From contig NC_064036.1 in NCBI RefSeq assembly GCF_932526225.1, positions 17,258,953 through 17,322,952 on the forward strand: a stretch of 64,000 nucleotides of DNA, in the 5' to 3' direction. Positions 11,501 through 26,200 of the stretch are shown piece after piece. This DNA is from Nematostella vectensis (lineage: Eukaryota; Cnidaria; Anthozoa; Actiniaria; Edwardsiidae). Both the position numbers and the translations under genes were made by a program. The notes under the pieces are model-generated. The model was given only the letters and a program-made list of their open reading frames with translations, had not been told where the DNA came from and made no database searches. How positions within the stretch are numbered: the stretch's first letter is position 1; every line of letters starts with the position of its first letter.

Positions 11501-14500
11501 TGTCATATTAACGCAATCCCTCTTTTTTTTTTATTTCTCTTCTCATTAGATCTACATATCAATTGGAAGGAAAAAATCAATACACATATATTCTGTGGCT
11601 GAAGATAAGATTATTCCAATCCGAGAAATATCTCTTCCTGATCCTCCTATACATATGGTAAGGCTGCTAAATGGCTGATAAAGGACTTTGTATTTTTAGT
11701 TATGGTCAATGGTGCAGCCACCTTTAAGTTCTTCTAACTATCGACAAATTGTTCCCCTTGAAGGCTGCTGATGGGGGTGCTGTTTGTGTAGCTCTTGGAA
11801 ACCAGTTCAGGTATTGCATGGTAGATACAGTAACTGCCAAGGTATGCATTTGTTTATAGCCATTTTTTTTAAATCCAATTTTAGACGTAAAAGTTATCAG
11901 TGCTTGTATATACAGCAAAATGACAAAAGTGTTTTATACAGGTACAAGAACTCTTTCATTTTGAAGGTGAAACTACAAAGCCCCTACTGATGAGAATAGG
12001 AGAGGTACCATCTGTTTTCTGTCAGTAAATTTGCCTGTATTTCTTTCCATCCACCCTCTTTCTGTCCATATTCTCACATCTTCACATTTTTTCATATTCT
12101 GTCTGTCCACCTGCATCTGTCTGTTGTGATTTTCCCACTTGTCTTTCTCTATGTCTGTCTGTTTGTCCATCTACCAATCTGTCCGTCTGCCTATCTTTCT
12201 GTCTGTCCATCACTCTTCCTTTCTATTCTCACATTCAAGCTTTTTTCTAGACAATTTAACTAATCCAGTCACTCTAATGACCATTTATATACTAGCTAGA
12301 TTTTTTGTGCCTGCTCTAATTTCCTTATTATTGTCCCTTTGTCGTATCAAGTGGATAGCGCCTGCATCTAATACATTGTCTGTCTGTCCTCTACTCCTTT
12401 GTATTGTAATGACCAAAGTATTCCACCATTAATGTATTCTACAGGAGGAATTTCTTCTCAATGGCCCCACCAATGCCATGGGGATGTTTGTGACTTCTGA
12501 AGGGACCTCCCAGCGTGCACCCCTTAGTTGGGTGGAGTCAGTTCAAAATCTTGGCTATTCCTTTCCCTATGTGGTCACACTTTCCAGTACTTCACTGACA
12601 GTGCACAGGTTATAACAATAATGAACTACTGTATCTTGTTTTATCACCTCCTCACTTTCCACCAAAGAGGAGTTTTTTTTATTAAAGAATCAATTTTGTT
12701 TTTAGTTTTTTTTGTATGGTTATTATGGTCCCATCATTACCATCACATAGCTATGAGTGGTTTTCTTATTGACAATCACCTAATTGTATTTATGATGATT
12801 GCATGATACTTAGCTTAGTCTCTATTACAGAAGAACCAGTGGGGGAAATCCCAGAAAAAAAAAGAAATATTGAAAGAACTCAAATTCACTGCACTACTAA
12901 ATTCGGATTTCTATTGTGCGCATAACACATTTGATTATTTTTTAGTATTGTGAGTCAAGACCAAAAAGCTCAAAGACAAGCCATATCATTCAAGGTAAGA
13001 TGGATTTTATTTAGCTCCTGTTTACCATTTGTAAAGATAATAATACTACCCTTTGTTCTTTCTTTCCTGTGTTGAATTAATGTGGAGTTTATTTATCATT
13101 TCAGGGAGGAAAAGTGCTTTTAAATTATGAAAACAAAGTGTTTGTCTGCCGTGAAAAGGAGCTGTATTGCCTTGCTCCTTTGCCATTCAAAAAACAGGTA
13201 GACAAATTATTTATATTCATGCATGCATTTAAATTATTACTAGTTTGAATTAATTTATTTAAAAAAATGATAGAAACACAAAAACTTGAAGCACTGAATT
13301 TTGTTTTTTTGTGCTTCTCTGAAATTACGTTATTATGAAATTATGGGATTAGTGTGTGTATACAGTAGTGTACCCCAGGTGCATGTTTAGATGCAAATTT
13401 ACTATGGTCTTGTTTTATTTGTTGTTTAATACAAATGCTTCACACTATGTTTTTGTTCTATTTGTTAGATACAAATGCTTTTAGTTGAGAAGAAAGTTGA
13501 TGAGGCTCTGCAGCTGGCCCATGTTGCTATAGAAACCTGTCCTGGACGTGACAATGATCCCAAGGTATGAATGGATTTTTAGGCACAGCACATAATGATG
13601 TCAACACCTTCATCGGAAATGCAATAAGAATAATATTTTCTTAGTACTTAAAAAGCACTAAAAGGTCCAAACATTAATCACTTTTTTATTGATATGTGAC
13701 ATGTGGGCTGTTCTTTGTGACGGACGTTACATTCAGAAGGCGATTTTTGTGATTTGTCCCTTTGTGATTTAAAAATATATGAGTTTAAGCCAAATCTTTG
13801 TTGGTAAAACAAAAGTTGGTTATGAGATAAAGCTTCAGTTAAATTGCTAAGAAATAAGGCCTTCAGACTAAATTGTTATTTGTGTGAAAATATGGTGTTA
13901 TAGACGTTACAGTAAAATCCCTTGCTTCTTCAAATTCGCAATTAAATTCCTGTGAGATGAGCTGGCATATGACCATTTAAAGCAGATAATATTTTTATAG
14001 ACTGTCTAAACTTTAAAGAAAACAAAACAATTTATTCAAAACTTTTGTAGGTTTAAAATAAAATAACTTTTCTCTCCTTACGGACGTTACAAAAATTTTG
14101 TTACGGACATTACTTTGTGATTGTTACGGACATTACATTAAAAAAATACTGCAATCCACTTCATGGTGAGCTAAATAGGATAGATATGTGCTTCCTAAGT
14201 CCTTTACTTTTCAGTTCTTGTCTTGGCATATATGTATTATTTGTTGGTAACTATTTCTAGCAACTGTTTCATTATGCTGCTTAAGGTTTATGTCCTAGTT
14301 GGGATACATGTATATCATGTGCTCAGACCTGCGCATTATATGGCATGGGCAGCCCCGGTGATTACAAAATCTACTCTTTGGAACAAAAGAAGAGTGGAAC
14401 TGTTGTTTCTTTGAAAATACTCCAGCCAGAAACATGGCCTTATACTGCACAATGTGTGTGACAAATCTGATGATAGTAATAGTGGTAATGGTTGGCATCT

Positions 14501-17500
14501 CCAAGTAAGTGGTTTTGAGCATAGTGACATTGACCGTGTGAGGAGAAATGTTCAAAGTATAGCAGCAGTGAAAAAGAGGGTTCAGAGCATAGCAACAACT
14601 GCAAGTATGATGTAGAGCATAGCCACATCAGTGAGGAGTATGGCCCAGAGCATAGCGACAGCAGTGAGGAGTATGGCCCAGAAATAGTGATGTCAGTGGG
14701 GAGAGGGTTATGACCAATGATAATCTCGGCCAGCAGATCAATAAGGATGGAACTAATATCCACCTTGGCTTGCCTTAGAGGTTCCATTTGTATTCCCACA
14801 GCATCTTCAAATGCTAGTTGAGGCATTGTTATCTGGCAACATTCCATTCAATGGAGGAAGCCTTATTAACAACAGTGATTTGAAAGAGCTTTCAGCTAGA
14901 TCAAATGTAGTCAATGAAGTTAGTCAAATGGATTAACTTCCTTAATCTCATTTCTTTCCAAACACCACTTACAGCTGTCAAAGCATAACTGCATAGATGT
15001 TGAAAAAGCTATTTGCTGAAAGAATCTTTCTTGAGCTTACCGATTTAAGGAAGCAAGATTGTATCCTTATTCCCTGTTATCCTGGTAGAACCACCACTAA
15101 TATTAAATTGCTGTGCTCCCTAAGGAATACAGTGTCCTAGCTTTGGACAGTGCTGCAACTGCCAACCATCAAGCAGGCTATGAAGAAATGCCAGTTGATT
15201 TTGTCATTGGTAGAGCCTGACAGTCACTGGAATATTACACCAACAGTGCTGCCAGGTTCCCTGGCATAGATTGTTGAGTTTTTGTTTGCCTATGTTTACA
15301 AAGGGCACTTGTGTAGTGGAATTCTAGATTCCCAGCTAATGATGCTCACACAAAGCGCTTTTTTAGCAAGCCCTCTATACCTCCTTATGAGCTGCAGCTG
15401 GAAGCATCTATGCTGTTGACTATGTCAACAACTTTTACATTGGTTGGTCAGCTTCTTTAAGTTTTTATTCCAATTTCAATTTGAAGGTATCGTGTTTGAT
15501 TGGCCCAGGTGTGATGATCCCACCCCATATCGTGTGTTCTCTGGTCCAAAAGATCTAAGTGGGTGTGGCCCATTCACTGTTCACAACCTACAGAAGATCT
15601 CACAACTTTTCACCTTTATCAAAAAGTGCTGTGGCACTTAAGGATTGTTACTAAGTTTGTCTTGATTTTGGCTGACATTGGTAATTAATTCCAAATGAAA
15701 TTTTGACAAATTGTAAGGAAGATGTAATGATCATATTACATTTAAAGATTGTTAACGAGTTTTTCATGTTTTGGCCTGATGCCCGTATACATTTAGGTTC
15801 CTTAACAGCCACATTAAATAATTTTTAAGCATGATGGTTAATACCTACAATGTAATAAATAATATTTTATGGTTACTTTGAAGCCATTTCTAAAATGGCT
15901 TCAAAGTACAGCAAATAAATATATTTATATTTCTTTTTAGTAGTGAAAACAAATGCATTGTAACATCCGTAACTCTATTTGTGTAACTTCCGTAACGCCA
16001 ATTGTGTAACGTCCGTAACACTTTTACAGCTACAAAATAAACACATAGCCAAAATATCTTTGCATATACTGTGCACCCCCTAACTAATTCAGAAGATTGC
16101 CAGAGCTCATGAGAAGATTCCTGTTCAGTTGGTTTTAAAGAAAACAAAACTATGTTTTTTATAATTTTTTATTTAACGTCCGTAACGAAAAAAATATACA
16201 TTATCACACCCCCACACCTTGACAGAGACTGCTTATCATGAAACAACTCCATATAAACGTTTTGTTCTGTCATTTTCATTTTCATTTTTGTGTAAAAACA
16301 TGGTGTACTAATAGTGCCAATTTGAGCTACATAAAAGTCTTGAACATTCTGTGTTTTTTTACAAATTCAAGTATTTTAGGTATGATTTATTGCAATTGTT
16401 TTCAAACTAAGCTGCTTTTCAAAAAAAGCATTTTTACACTTCTCATGTGGAATTGCCCATGTGCACATTTTAAATGTTTGTTAGTCCAGAGAGCCAAGAA
16501 ATCTGTTCCAGAACTGGTTAAAAAGCAAGAATAACTACCTCTTTTTGACTTTGTTTATTTCTTTTTTTATCTCCAGCTCCTGCGTCAGGTCCAGCAACAA
16601 GCAGGCTTTGTCTACCTGACAGAGGGCCTGTTTCATGATGCCTTGCACATGATGAGAGAAGGAGGATTGGACCCTAGAGAGGTCAGTTGGTGTTACCATT
16701 TGCTTGCCAGGTTCTTGGTCAGGAGGGGGTACTTGGTACAAGTAGAATGGGCAGGGGAATTCAGGTACATGACAAGAGAGGGGGGTGTAGGGGAATTTAG
16801 GTACATGACAAGAGAGGGGGGTGTAGGGGAATTTAGGTACATGACAAGAGAGGGGGGTGCAGGGGAATACAGGTACATGACAAGAGAGGGGGGTGCAGGG
16901 GAATTCAGGTACACGACAAGAGAGGGGGGTGCAGGGGAATACAGGTACATGACAAGAGAGGGGGGTGTAGGGGAATTTAGGTACATGACAAGAGAGGGGG
17001 GTGTAGGGGAATTTAGGTACATGACAAGAGAGGGGGGTGCAGGGGAATTCAGGTACACGACAAGAGAGGGGGGTGCAGGGGAATACAGGTACATGACAAG
17101 AGAGGGGGGTGTAGGGGAATTTAGGTACATGACAAGAGAGGGGGGTGCAGGGGAATACAGGTACATGACAAGAGAGGGGGGTGCAGGGGAATTCAGGTAC
17201 ACGACAAGAGAGGGGGGTGCAGGGGAATACAGGTACATGACAAGAGAGGGGGGTGTAGGGGAATTTAGGTACATGACAAGAGAGGGGGGTGTAGGGGAAT
17301 ACAGGTACATGACAAGAGAGGGGGGTGTAGGGGAATTTAGGTACATGACAAGACAGGGGGTGCAGGGGAATTTAGGTACATGACAAGAGAGGGGGTGCAG
17401 GGGAATTAAGGTGCGTGACAAGACAAGGGGTGCAGGGGAATTCAGGTACATGACAAGACAGGGGTGCAGAGGAATTTAGGTACATGACAAGACAGGGGGT

Positions 17501-20155
17501 GCAGGGGAATTCAGGTACATGACAAGAGAGGGGGTGCAGGGGAATTCAGGTACATGCCCAGAGAGGGGGAGACATGGGGATTCATGTACATGACAGGGTA
17601 GTTGTGTGGAGTGGGATTCAGGTACATGATGGGGTAGTTGTGTGGAGTGAGATTCAGGTAAATGACAGGGTGGTTGTGTGGAGTGGGATTCAGTCACATG
17701 ACAGGAAAGTGCGGGGTAGGGGATTGGGCGTTCATCTGAATATTAAAGGGAGATGTGTTAGTCACTCCCAGACACCTTAATTTATGGCTAGAAGCCTGAA
17801 GCTTGGTATATTGTGTTTTGCTAGACAAGTTGATTTTGATGTTTGTTTTATATCTGGTTTTAGTTAATATCACTGTTCCCTGCCCTGATTAATTCCAAGT
17901 GGACATTTTTTCCATCACGAGAGCTGCACAGCATCAAAGATATAAGTGCCCTCAGTAAGTAAATGAAACATATAGCTGCTCACATCCTTTTTTTCAGTTT
18001 TGTGTTATAGCATGTCATTCAAAGAGTACATAGATGATGTTACATTTACTCTATTCACAGTGAAAGGCAGTAAAACATTTATGGCAGAAGCAAAGAAATT
18101 TGTGCTAGAATATTTGGTAAGTATGGCCTTTTTGTTATCAGGATTAGTAGTGTTACTACTAATATCTATGATTCATATTACAGGAAGATGCAAGAACACT
18201 ACCGAGTCTGTACTCAGAATGCAAGGAGGTGGGTGTTTTTTCTTGTATTTATCAAAAAATAATGGTGGCAAATTAGACTTTTTTATTCTTAAAAAAATAA
18301 TACTAAGAGTTCGTCTTTCTCCTTGCAAAATCTTGATGGTTATTTCAAAAAGCTAGATTTTTTTTCTCTTTTCTCAACCAGAATAATAAAATGCATTCTA
18401 TGATTGACTGGTAACAGATTTATCACCAGAGGCAACCTCCACCAGCCCCTCTCCCTCTGCCACTTTAAAGGTTAACCCATTAAGTAACGGGGTGTAATTG
18501 AAAGCCATCCTAGTGTTGGCCAATAAAAAAATACCTTATACCTTGACCAAAGCCATAATACAGTTTGGCACTTGAAATTCATTAGCATAAGTTCGAGGAA
18601 TACTTGAAATCGTAATGCTCTTATCTGTCACACATTTCCTAGCTTGTCTACACATGGCCCTTGCTCCATTTATCATATCTAACTTGTGTTGTTTTTCATA
18701 CCATCTAGTTTTAGGTTATTTTTATTTATTTGACATCTCTTGCTCTTCAGGAGGTGGACTCAGCTCTGCTGCGTCTCTATGCTGAGGTCAACTCCCCAAA
18801 GCTGTTGGAGATTGTTTCTAATGAGAACCATTGTGCCACTGAAGATTCAGAAAACTGCCTCATGAAATATGAGGTATTGGTTATTTTACATACTGTAGCT
18901 GTTTGAATAATTGTTTTCAAGAATTCCAATGAAACCCTTTTTGTAGCCTCTCTGATTTCTGGTGAATGTAAGTACCAATACTTCTAGCTTGTAAACATTG
19001 AGATAAATATAGATGATATAAATCTGGGGGGAAGGGGGGACACGCTTGACCCTTAAGAGGATTTTTAGATAGTGGAAGTTTTTGAAAGAAAATGGATAAT
19101 TTTAAGACCTTTATAGGCTAGCTATTAAAGGATCAACTCAAGGTTATTAACTGGGTGAAGATTGATTTGTTCACTTTTACTTATTTCAGCGATACCATGC
19201 AAGAGCATTATTTCATTCCAACAACAAAGAGCCTGACAAAGCATTGGATTTCTGGAGAAGGTAAGGATAAGGTCACTCAGGGGATATGATTTGTTTTACA
19301 GTGGAACCTGGATTTTACGATATGCCTCGGGAGAAAGAAAATGTATCGTAAAATAGAGGTATCGTTGCAAAGAGGTCCTCGACTTTTAGAAATAAAGGAA
19401 AATCCATTGGAAATATTGTTGTAGCGAGGTCGGGTTAATTATCAACTTTTACAAAATAATAATATTGTAACCGTACTCTGTGGAGGACTGTTCAGTCTCT
19501 CTATCAGACTGTTATCTGCATTTAACAAGATCTGTCAAGTCAAAAAATAGATTCACTGTACTGTACGTGTGTGTTGTCTTGAGTTTTTGTCTCTATGTTG
19601 ATATACAGAATCAGTAATTTAATATCGTTGTATCGAGGTAAAAATTACGCTCGGGAGAACAGATTTGTATCGTAATATAGAGAATGTCGTTGTAACCAAT
19701 ATCGTAAAATCGAGGTAAATTCTTATACACTTTTATGTGTTCCCGCAGGGAGAAAGGAACGCCATCGTAAAATCGAGGCTATCAGTAAAATCCAGTATCG
19801 TAAAATCCAGGTTCCACTGTATTTACATCATTATTATCATATTATCATCATCATGAGGACATCACCTCATAGGAAGAGGGGCATAAATATATATAAAACT
19901 ATTGTATATTTGTGGATTCCATATATTCCTTCTGAAATTGTAATCCAAGGGAGAATGGGGGGGATGGATCTGAAGATCGTTATCATCACCACCATCAGCA
20001 TCTTCATTAACACCATCATACCTATACTTTTCATCACCAACATCATCATCACCGTTATCACACCTGTCACCATCAACATCATCATCATCATTTTTATTGG
20101 CACTGTATACCCATAATTATCACCATCAACATCATCACCGTCATCATCATCACCG

Positions 20156-20230
<75 letters not shown>

Positions 20231-23200
20231 CCGTCATCATCATCATCATCATCATCATCATCACCGTCATCATCACCATCAACATCATCACCGTCATCAA
20301 CATCATCATCACCATCATCATCAACATCATCATCACCGTCATCATCACCATCAACATTATCACCGTCATTAACATCATCATCACCGTCATCAACATCATC
20401 ACCATCATCATCATCACCGTCATCATCATCAACATCATCATCATAATCATCATCATCATCACCGTCATCATCACTGTCATCATCATCAACATCATCATCA
20501 TCATCACCGTCATCAACATACCCATCATCATCATCACCATTATCACACGTCATCATCATCATCACGGTCATCATCATCAACATCATCATCATCACCGTCA
20601 TCAATATACCCATCATCATCATCACCATTATCACACGTCATCATCATCATCTTAACCATCATCATTAAAGTAACCATCGTCTTCGTTTACACTGTACAGT
20701 ATACCTATCATCCTATCAGTTTACTTCAGAAATGTGTGATGTCTTGGCTAGGGCGAGTTACACAAGGGGCATTCTTTACTCAGTAGTTTTGTGTTTTATA
20801 GAATTGCTTGCGGAGAGCTGATGGATCCCAGCTTTCCCGGTCTCGAATTCGTTGCAATGTATCTTAGCCGGTGAGTGAGACAGTTATGATACACGTGCTA
20901 AAGTTATGCTTTTCAGAATGTTTATGCTACAGCGTTTTGACTTATCTTATCTATCTCTCAATTTGCCAGTTTTTTTTCCAGACTGATGCCTTTTGAGTGA
21001 AATCTATTGCTTGACAGGGTCTGTCAATTGTGTTTTTATAGCTTGCAGAACTACGACCTTCTATGGACACACGTTCCTTGGCTTTTAGAGAAAAATCAAG
21101 AACTTGCTGTTAGGGTGAGTGGCAACATTTCAAATCTGTATTCCTAAATCACTCTCAATTATAGGCATCGCTCCTGAATTAACAAAATAATAGAACTGCA
21201 CAAATTTGTTTTACGGATCCTCATTATTATTATTATCTATGGCTATCTACTTTGCATTATTTATTTCAAGTTATGGGTCTCCTGTGTTGCCTATATTGTA
21301 TTCATCAATATTGATGTATCGCAGGTTTTCACCGAGAGACCTGGTGACGAGCCATCAAGCGATCGTTTACAGCCAGACTTCATCATCGACTACTTGCAGC
21401 GTTTTCCTGTAGCAAGAATAAAATATTTAGAATTTTTAGTTTTTGAACAAAAAATACAGGTAAGACGCACAACATCAGTGTCGACATTTTTCTTGCAGGC
21501 TTTCTTTGTTGCAGTCACAAACGGCACGGATGCGTCTATTAAGAATTTTTGTTTTTAAATTGTTTTACTTTACAAAACGCTAGCGCGCGTGGCACTGCAA
21601 GATTCAGGCTTTACTCATGTGGATTATTTTATTCATTGTTATAATAACCTGTAGCTTTCACAATTTAAGGTAAAATTCAAGCGCATTACTGTCGAATCCG
21701 TTGTATCGCGACCCGCGTTTTCAAAACACGATTCGTTTTGGTTTTCTTTTACGTAAAAAAAAAACATTCTGAGCCAATCAGAATCTCGCTTTGTGCACTT
21801 CCCTGGCTATCCTCTTGACGAAAACCAGACAGTGTCGCGACAGAAAGCCAGGCAACTGCACTAGGCGAGAGATGGTAAGAATCTGATTGGCTAAGAATAA
21901 TTTGACTGGCGGAACAGAAAATGCCAAAAGACAAAAACAAATCGATGTTTTGAAAATGCGGCGTCGCGATACAACAGATTCGATAGTAAAGAGTTAAAAA
22001 ACAATTTGTCCATAGAAGGAGCAGTACCACACCCATCTGGCTCTACTATACCTGGAGGAAGTTTTCCGATTGAGGAGAGATCCCTCCACTCCAACAGAAA
22101 CGATTACCAATGCCAGGCACGTGAGAAAACTAAGTTGATTTCATCTGAACGAGCTTGTTTATTATTCCACTCTTCCTTCACCTTTACCCTCACAACTGCT
22201 ATCGTTCTTTCTTGTCCGTTCATGTCCATTCATGTGTTTATGTGTCTACACCCCTTTTTCACCCTCCTTTCCATCCTTTCTGTTTTGCTCATTCTCTTTC
22301 TCCTCTTAATTTCCCCTTTTCCTCTTTTTTTTTCTCCCTTTTTCAACTTCCCCAAATTCTTCTTTTTGCCTTTCAATGTTGCTCTCTTTTTCTTGTCTTC
22401 TCCTCTCCTTTCTCCCTCCAGTTTTTTCTCCTCAAAATTCAGCATCTTATCTTGCTACCGTGTCTCGTTTAACTGCTTCTTAACTAGGACCCATTATTTG
22501 ACAATGCAATAGTTTAATTCAATGTCGATTCTTTTGACTCTTTGCCTGATTTTAATCAACATAATACAGGCAAAAGCTCCGTCACATGCTGGAGTGGTCT
22601 TCGCTCTATCGGGTGGCGCTTATCCTGTCAAAGATAAAAGAAGACTCAGATCTAGATGCGGAGGCCGCCGCTTTATACGGCAAGGTGCAGTGAATATTAC
22701 ATAGTAATTTTTATGGAAGAGGAAAGTCTTTCTAGTTATATAAATCATTGATAGGTTGATCCGTCCCTATGCGCTCTCTAAGACTCCCGGAAAGCTAAGG
22801 GGAGACTAATACGAGAAGGTACAGTTTGTCAGATACTAAGAGGCTTCTGCGATCGTAAATGTTTGTAAATTTCCATACTAATCAAATACTTTGGCAAAAG
22901 TTCCCCTCCATTGTTTTACCTTTTTTTCTAATACTCTGCAGTAGACTTTATTGTTTCAGACAATGCCATGCAATATGAATTAGCAGGGGCGGAGCCAGCT
23001 TTTTGCCAAGGGGGGGGTTTGACACAAAAATGTTCGTCATTATTTTACCTTTGTAACGATTTTGGAATGAACAGACACAATGAAAACAATAAAAAAGGCA
23101 GCCAAAGGGGGGGGGTAAACCCCCTAAACCCCCCACGTAGATCCGCTACTTATTAGTCTGTTTATTTGACAATTCCTCTAGATGGAGCAACATAACAAAG

Positions 23201-26200
23201 CCTTAAGGATTCTGGTGTGTAAGTTGAATGACTTCAGTGGTGCGGAGCGTTACTGTGGCATCTACTCCAAGGTAAACGTGCCTTTCTTTCTTGTTGGACA
23301 TGAAAGGTATGATCTCAGCCTTCGAATACTGTGTTTTGCAGGGGAAGGAGAAAAGCTACCGCATGAAGCTCTTCCACACGCTACTCTCGGTGTATTTGCA
23401 ACCTGGAAGGTACGTCTTGTCAATCGCAACCACACATACCATCCTCTATTACTTTAGGTCTATTGACAATCACGTGGTTCAGGCTTTTGTCACGGGGGTT
23501 ATGACAAGAAGACGGCGTAGTTTTGGTACTGGATTTATTCTCCCGAACTCCCTCCGGGTCGTCTGCTCTCTCCGTATCCGATCAAACCTTAGTCAGGCCC
23601 AGTCTCGTACCCAGACGACGCGCGATGCATTTTGGGGAGGTTGAAGAAGTGCACGGTGCATGACGGTCAGGATGCGGTTTCAGAGGTAGGAACTCGCTTT
23701 TTTTTCCGTCTCCGCTTCATGATTCCTGTTGATGTCCGCGCAACAGCAAATAACGACTGGGTACGAGTCTGAGTCAGGCCATCCTTCAGTGTGACTCTGA
23801 CTTTCTTTACATCGCCTATGATTCTCACTCTCAACTTCAAACTCTACTCAACTCTTCCGAACCCTCTCTTATTCAACTCCTGATCACATTGTTATTTCCT
23901 CTTTATATACTATCGTTACTCTTCAGTTATTCATACGTTCAATGGTTGCTTGGGCGTTCAAGCGTTGCTATGTGTGAGAAAGGGTAAAAGTTTATATGAG
24001 AAAAGAGCTAATTAGAATTACGACTCATGAGAATTACGCATTCATCAGAAGGTGTTGGAAAGGGTTCGCGGCAATGGTTTTGATACTGTGGAAATCTTTT
24101 GTATTCGTGGAAGTATTCGTGGAGTGTCCCTAACTCTAGTCGCGTGACGGGAGTTGCATGACACTTTTACCCATGCCGATTTTCGGTATTCACAACCCAA
24201 TATTTCTTCAATATTTGTGTACTCTTTGTTTAAGCATTCCATCCCAAGCATACCTTAAATTCCATCTTATTTTCAGTCTAACCCAACCATTTCCAGGAAC
24301 CAACCCAGCTATTTTAATAGGAATTGCTTAAAAGCAAAAATGTGTATTAATTTTCATAGTGACGCCGAGCCGTTTGTTAGCCCAGCCATAAAGTTGCTCA
24401 ACTCTCACATCAATGATTTTGATACAAAGGAGGTAGGTGTTATGAGCCCTGTACAACCTACTAGCATCAGCATTTTTTTTACAAAAAAATGTAGGACTTA
24501 TAACAGAGAAGCCCTATGTATGTTTTATGTGCGCCCCGTGTGTGTGTGTCCTGTGAGTGGCTTTGTCTTGAGTCTATAACTGAGACGTTTTGACGCTTAA
24601 TTTCAACACCAATTCCATTTCCTTTTTTGGAATATTTTTATTAGGGTATTTGTATTAAGGTATTAACGACTAGAAACCCACGCACCATGTCTCAGGTTCT
24701 CCTTTGTGCCCTCACACAGGCGCACATACCTACAAAAATCTAATTCGATCAAAATTATATATCAATTACGTTTTTTAACCCTTTCGGCTGAAGAAACGCG
24801 TGTGATTCATATTTGCTCGATAAGTAACTTTATTTGGGGTACATTAAACAAAAACAGCGGTATCTAGATCTAGTTACAAAATTTGCCATCCCATATGGAA
24901 TGAGTCAATAACAAAATGACGGCTAGAACCGAATGTATCTCTTATGTACCGCCCTATTTTGCTGTAGGTTATCAAGCTGATACCGGAGGAGTGGTCAATA
25001 GGCGTGCTGAGTCAATTCCTGACTGGGTCTGTCCGGTCCAGTCTACACCAGAGCCGCACTTCCCTCGTACTCGCCGCCCTCGCTAGAGGGGACAACATTA
25101 AGGTACGCCTGTGGGCGGTGGGGGGGGGGAGGGGGGAGGTTGCAACATCAAGGTATTTTTGTATTATAAACGATCTTACTCTGTTATGGTACGTTTTTCA
25201 TACTCCCCGCCTGCACCCCTCTCGCTCTCTTGTATCTCTCACTGTTTGTATACGTTTTTAAGTAAGGTTTTAAGAGGACTGTGAGTAGAAAAGGGGTGAC
25301 GCCTAATATCGTTATCTCTATTTTCAGGCACGTGCGGCTAGCATTGCAACAAGAAAGGGATACTTCACTATCTACGAAGACAGGTACTTCAGCTTGATTT
25401 TGAGTCTTTTTCTTTCTTGAGCCTGTCCTCGGCCTAATTGAAAATTACCTGGGTGCGATGGCCAAACAACGGGCGGTCTTTCCCACTGTAAGCTCGAATG
25501 CGAAAAGGTGTTATCTAATTCTTTGAATTTTACTGAGAGTCATTTTCAGATAAGTAATGTTTAGCATATTCCTGAAAACAAAGCAAGAGTTTTGGTCCTT
25601 TGTAGCCTCCCGCATGCAACGCTTTTGCCCAGAAAGCAGCAAAACATGGCTATTCAGGAATCCTGTGGTGAGGTGACGAGCGCGCCCTCCCACTTAGCAA
25701 GAGAATTTGCTCAGCACAGGAAGCCCGCGTTGCTTTTTCTCTCGGGTTCTCTAACGTTTAGAGACGCCTTCAGAGGAGGCTAGGTCGGACGAAGCAACAG
25801 TTACAAAGAGTAGAACAAAAAATGCGGTTATTGATTTATTGAAGGTGGACCTTTAATCATACATAGTGTATCAAGGGTCAAACAGATCACCATACATTTC
25901 TGTAATACTTCTAAAAATCTTTATTCTAACTAAATTGATGGATTCAGCTTTTGGTGATGAGCGACAAGGACCTACTAAAAGAGTCAGCTTTCGTTCTCCC
26001 CAATTAGCTGCAGGGTTTGCAAAATCTTAAGGTTATGGGCTTATGAATTTACTATTTACAGATTATGTCAAGCTTGCCGACGTCCTTTCAATGACAGCGC
26101 TGTGGCGCGTTACCCAAATGGTGTCCTAACGCATGTACACTGCGCACGGAACAAGCACGTGTGTCCTGTCACTGGTCACGTGTTCTCATCCAACCAATCA

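Noticed and set aside
16693-17451. 252-residue minus-strand open frame
   Set aside because: It is the antisense of the 36-bp minisatellite. A period divisible by three keeps several frames open, and there is no start or splice context.
19867-20634. Long Asp-, Met- and His-rich open frames on both strands
   Set aside because: They are translations of an (ATC)n microsatellite inside an intron.
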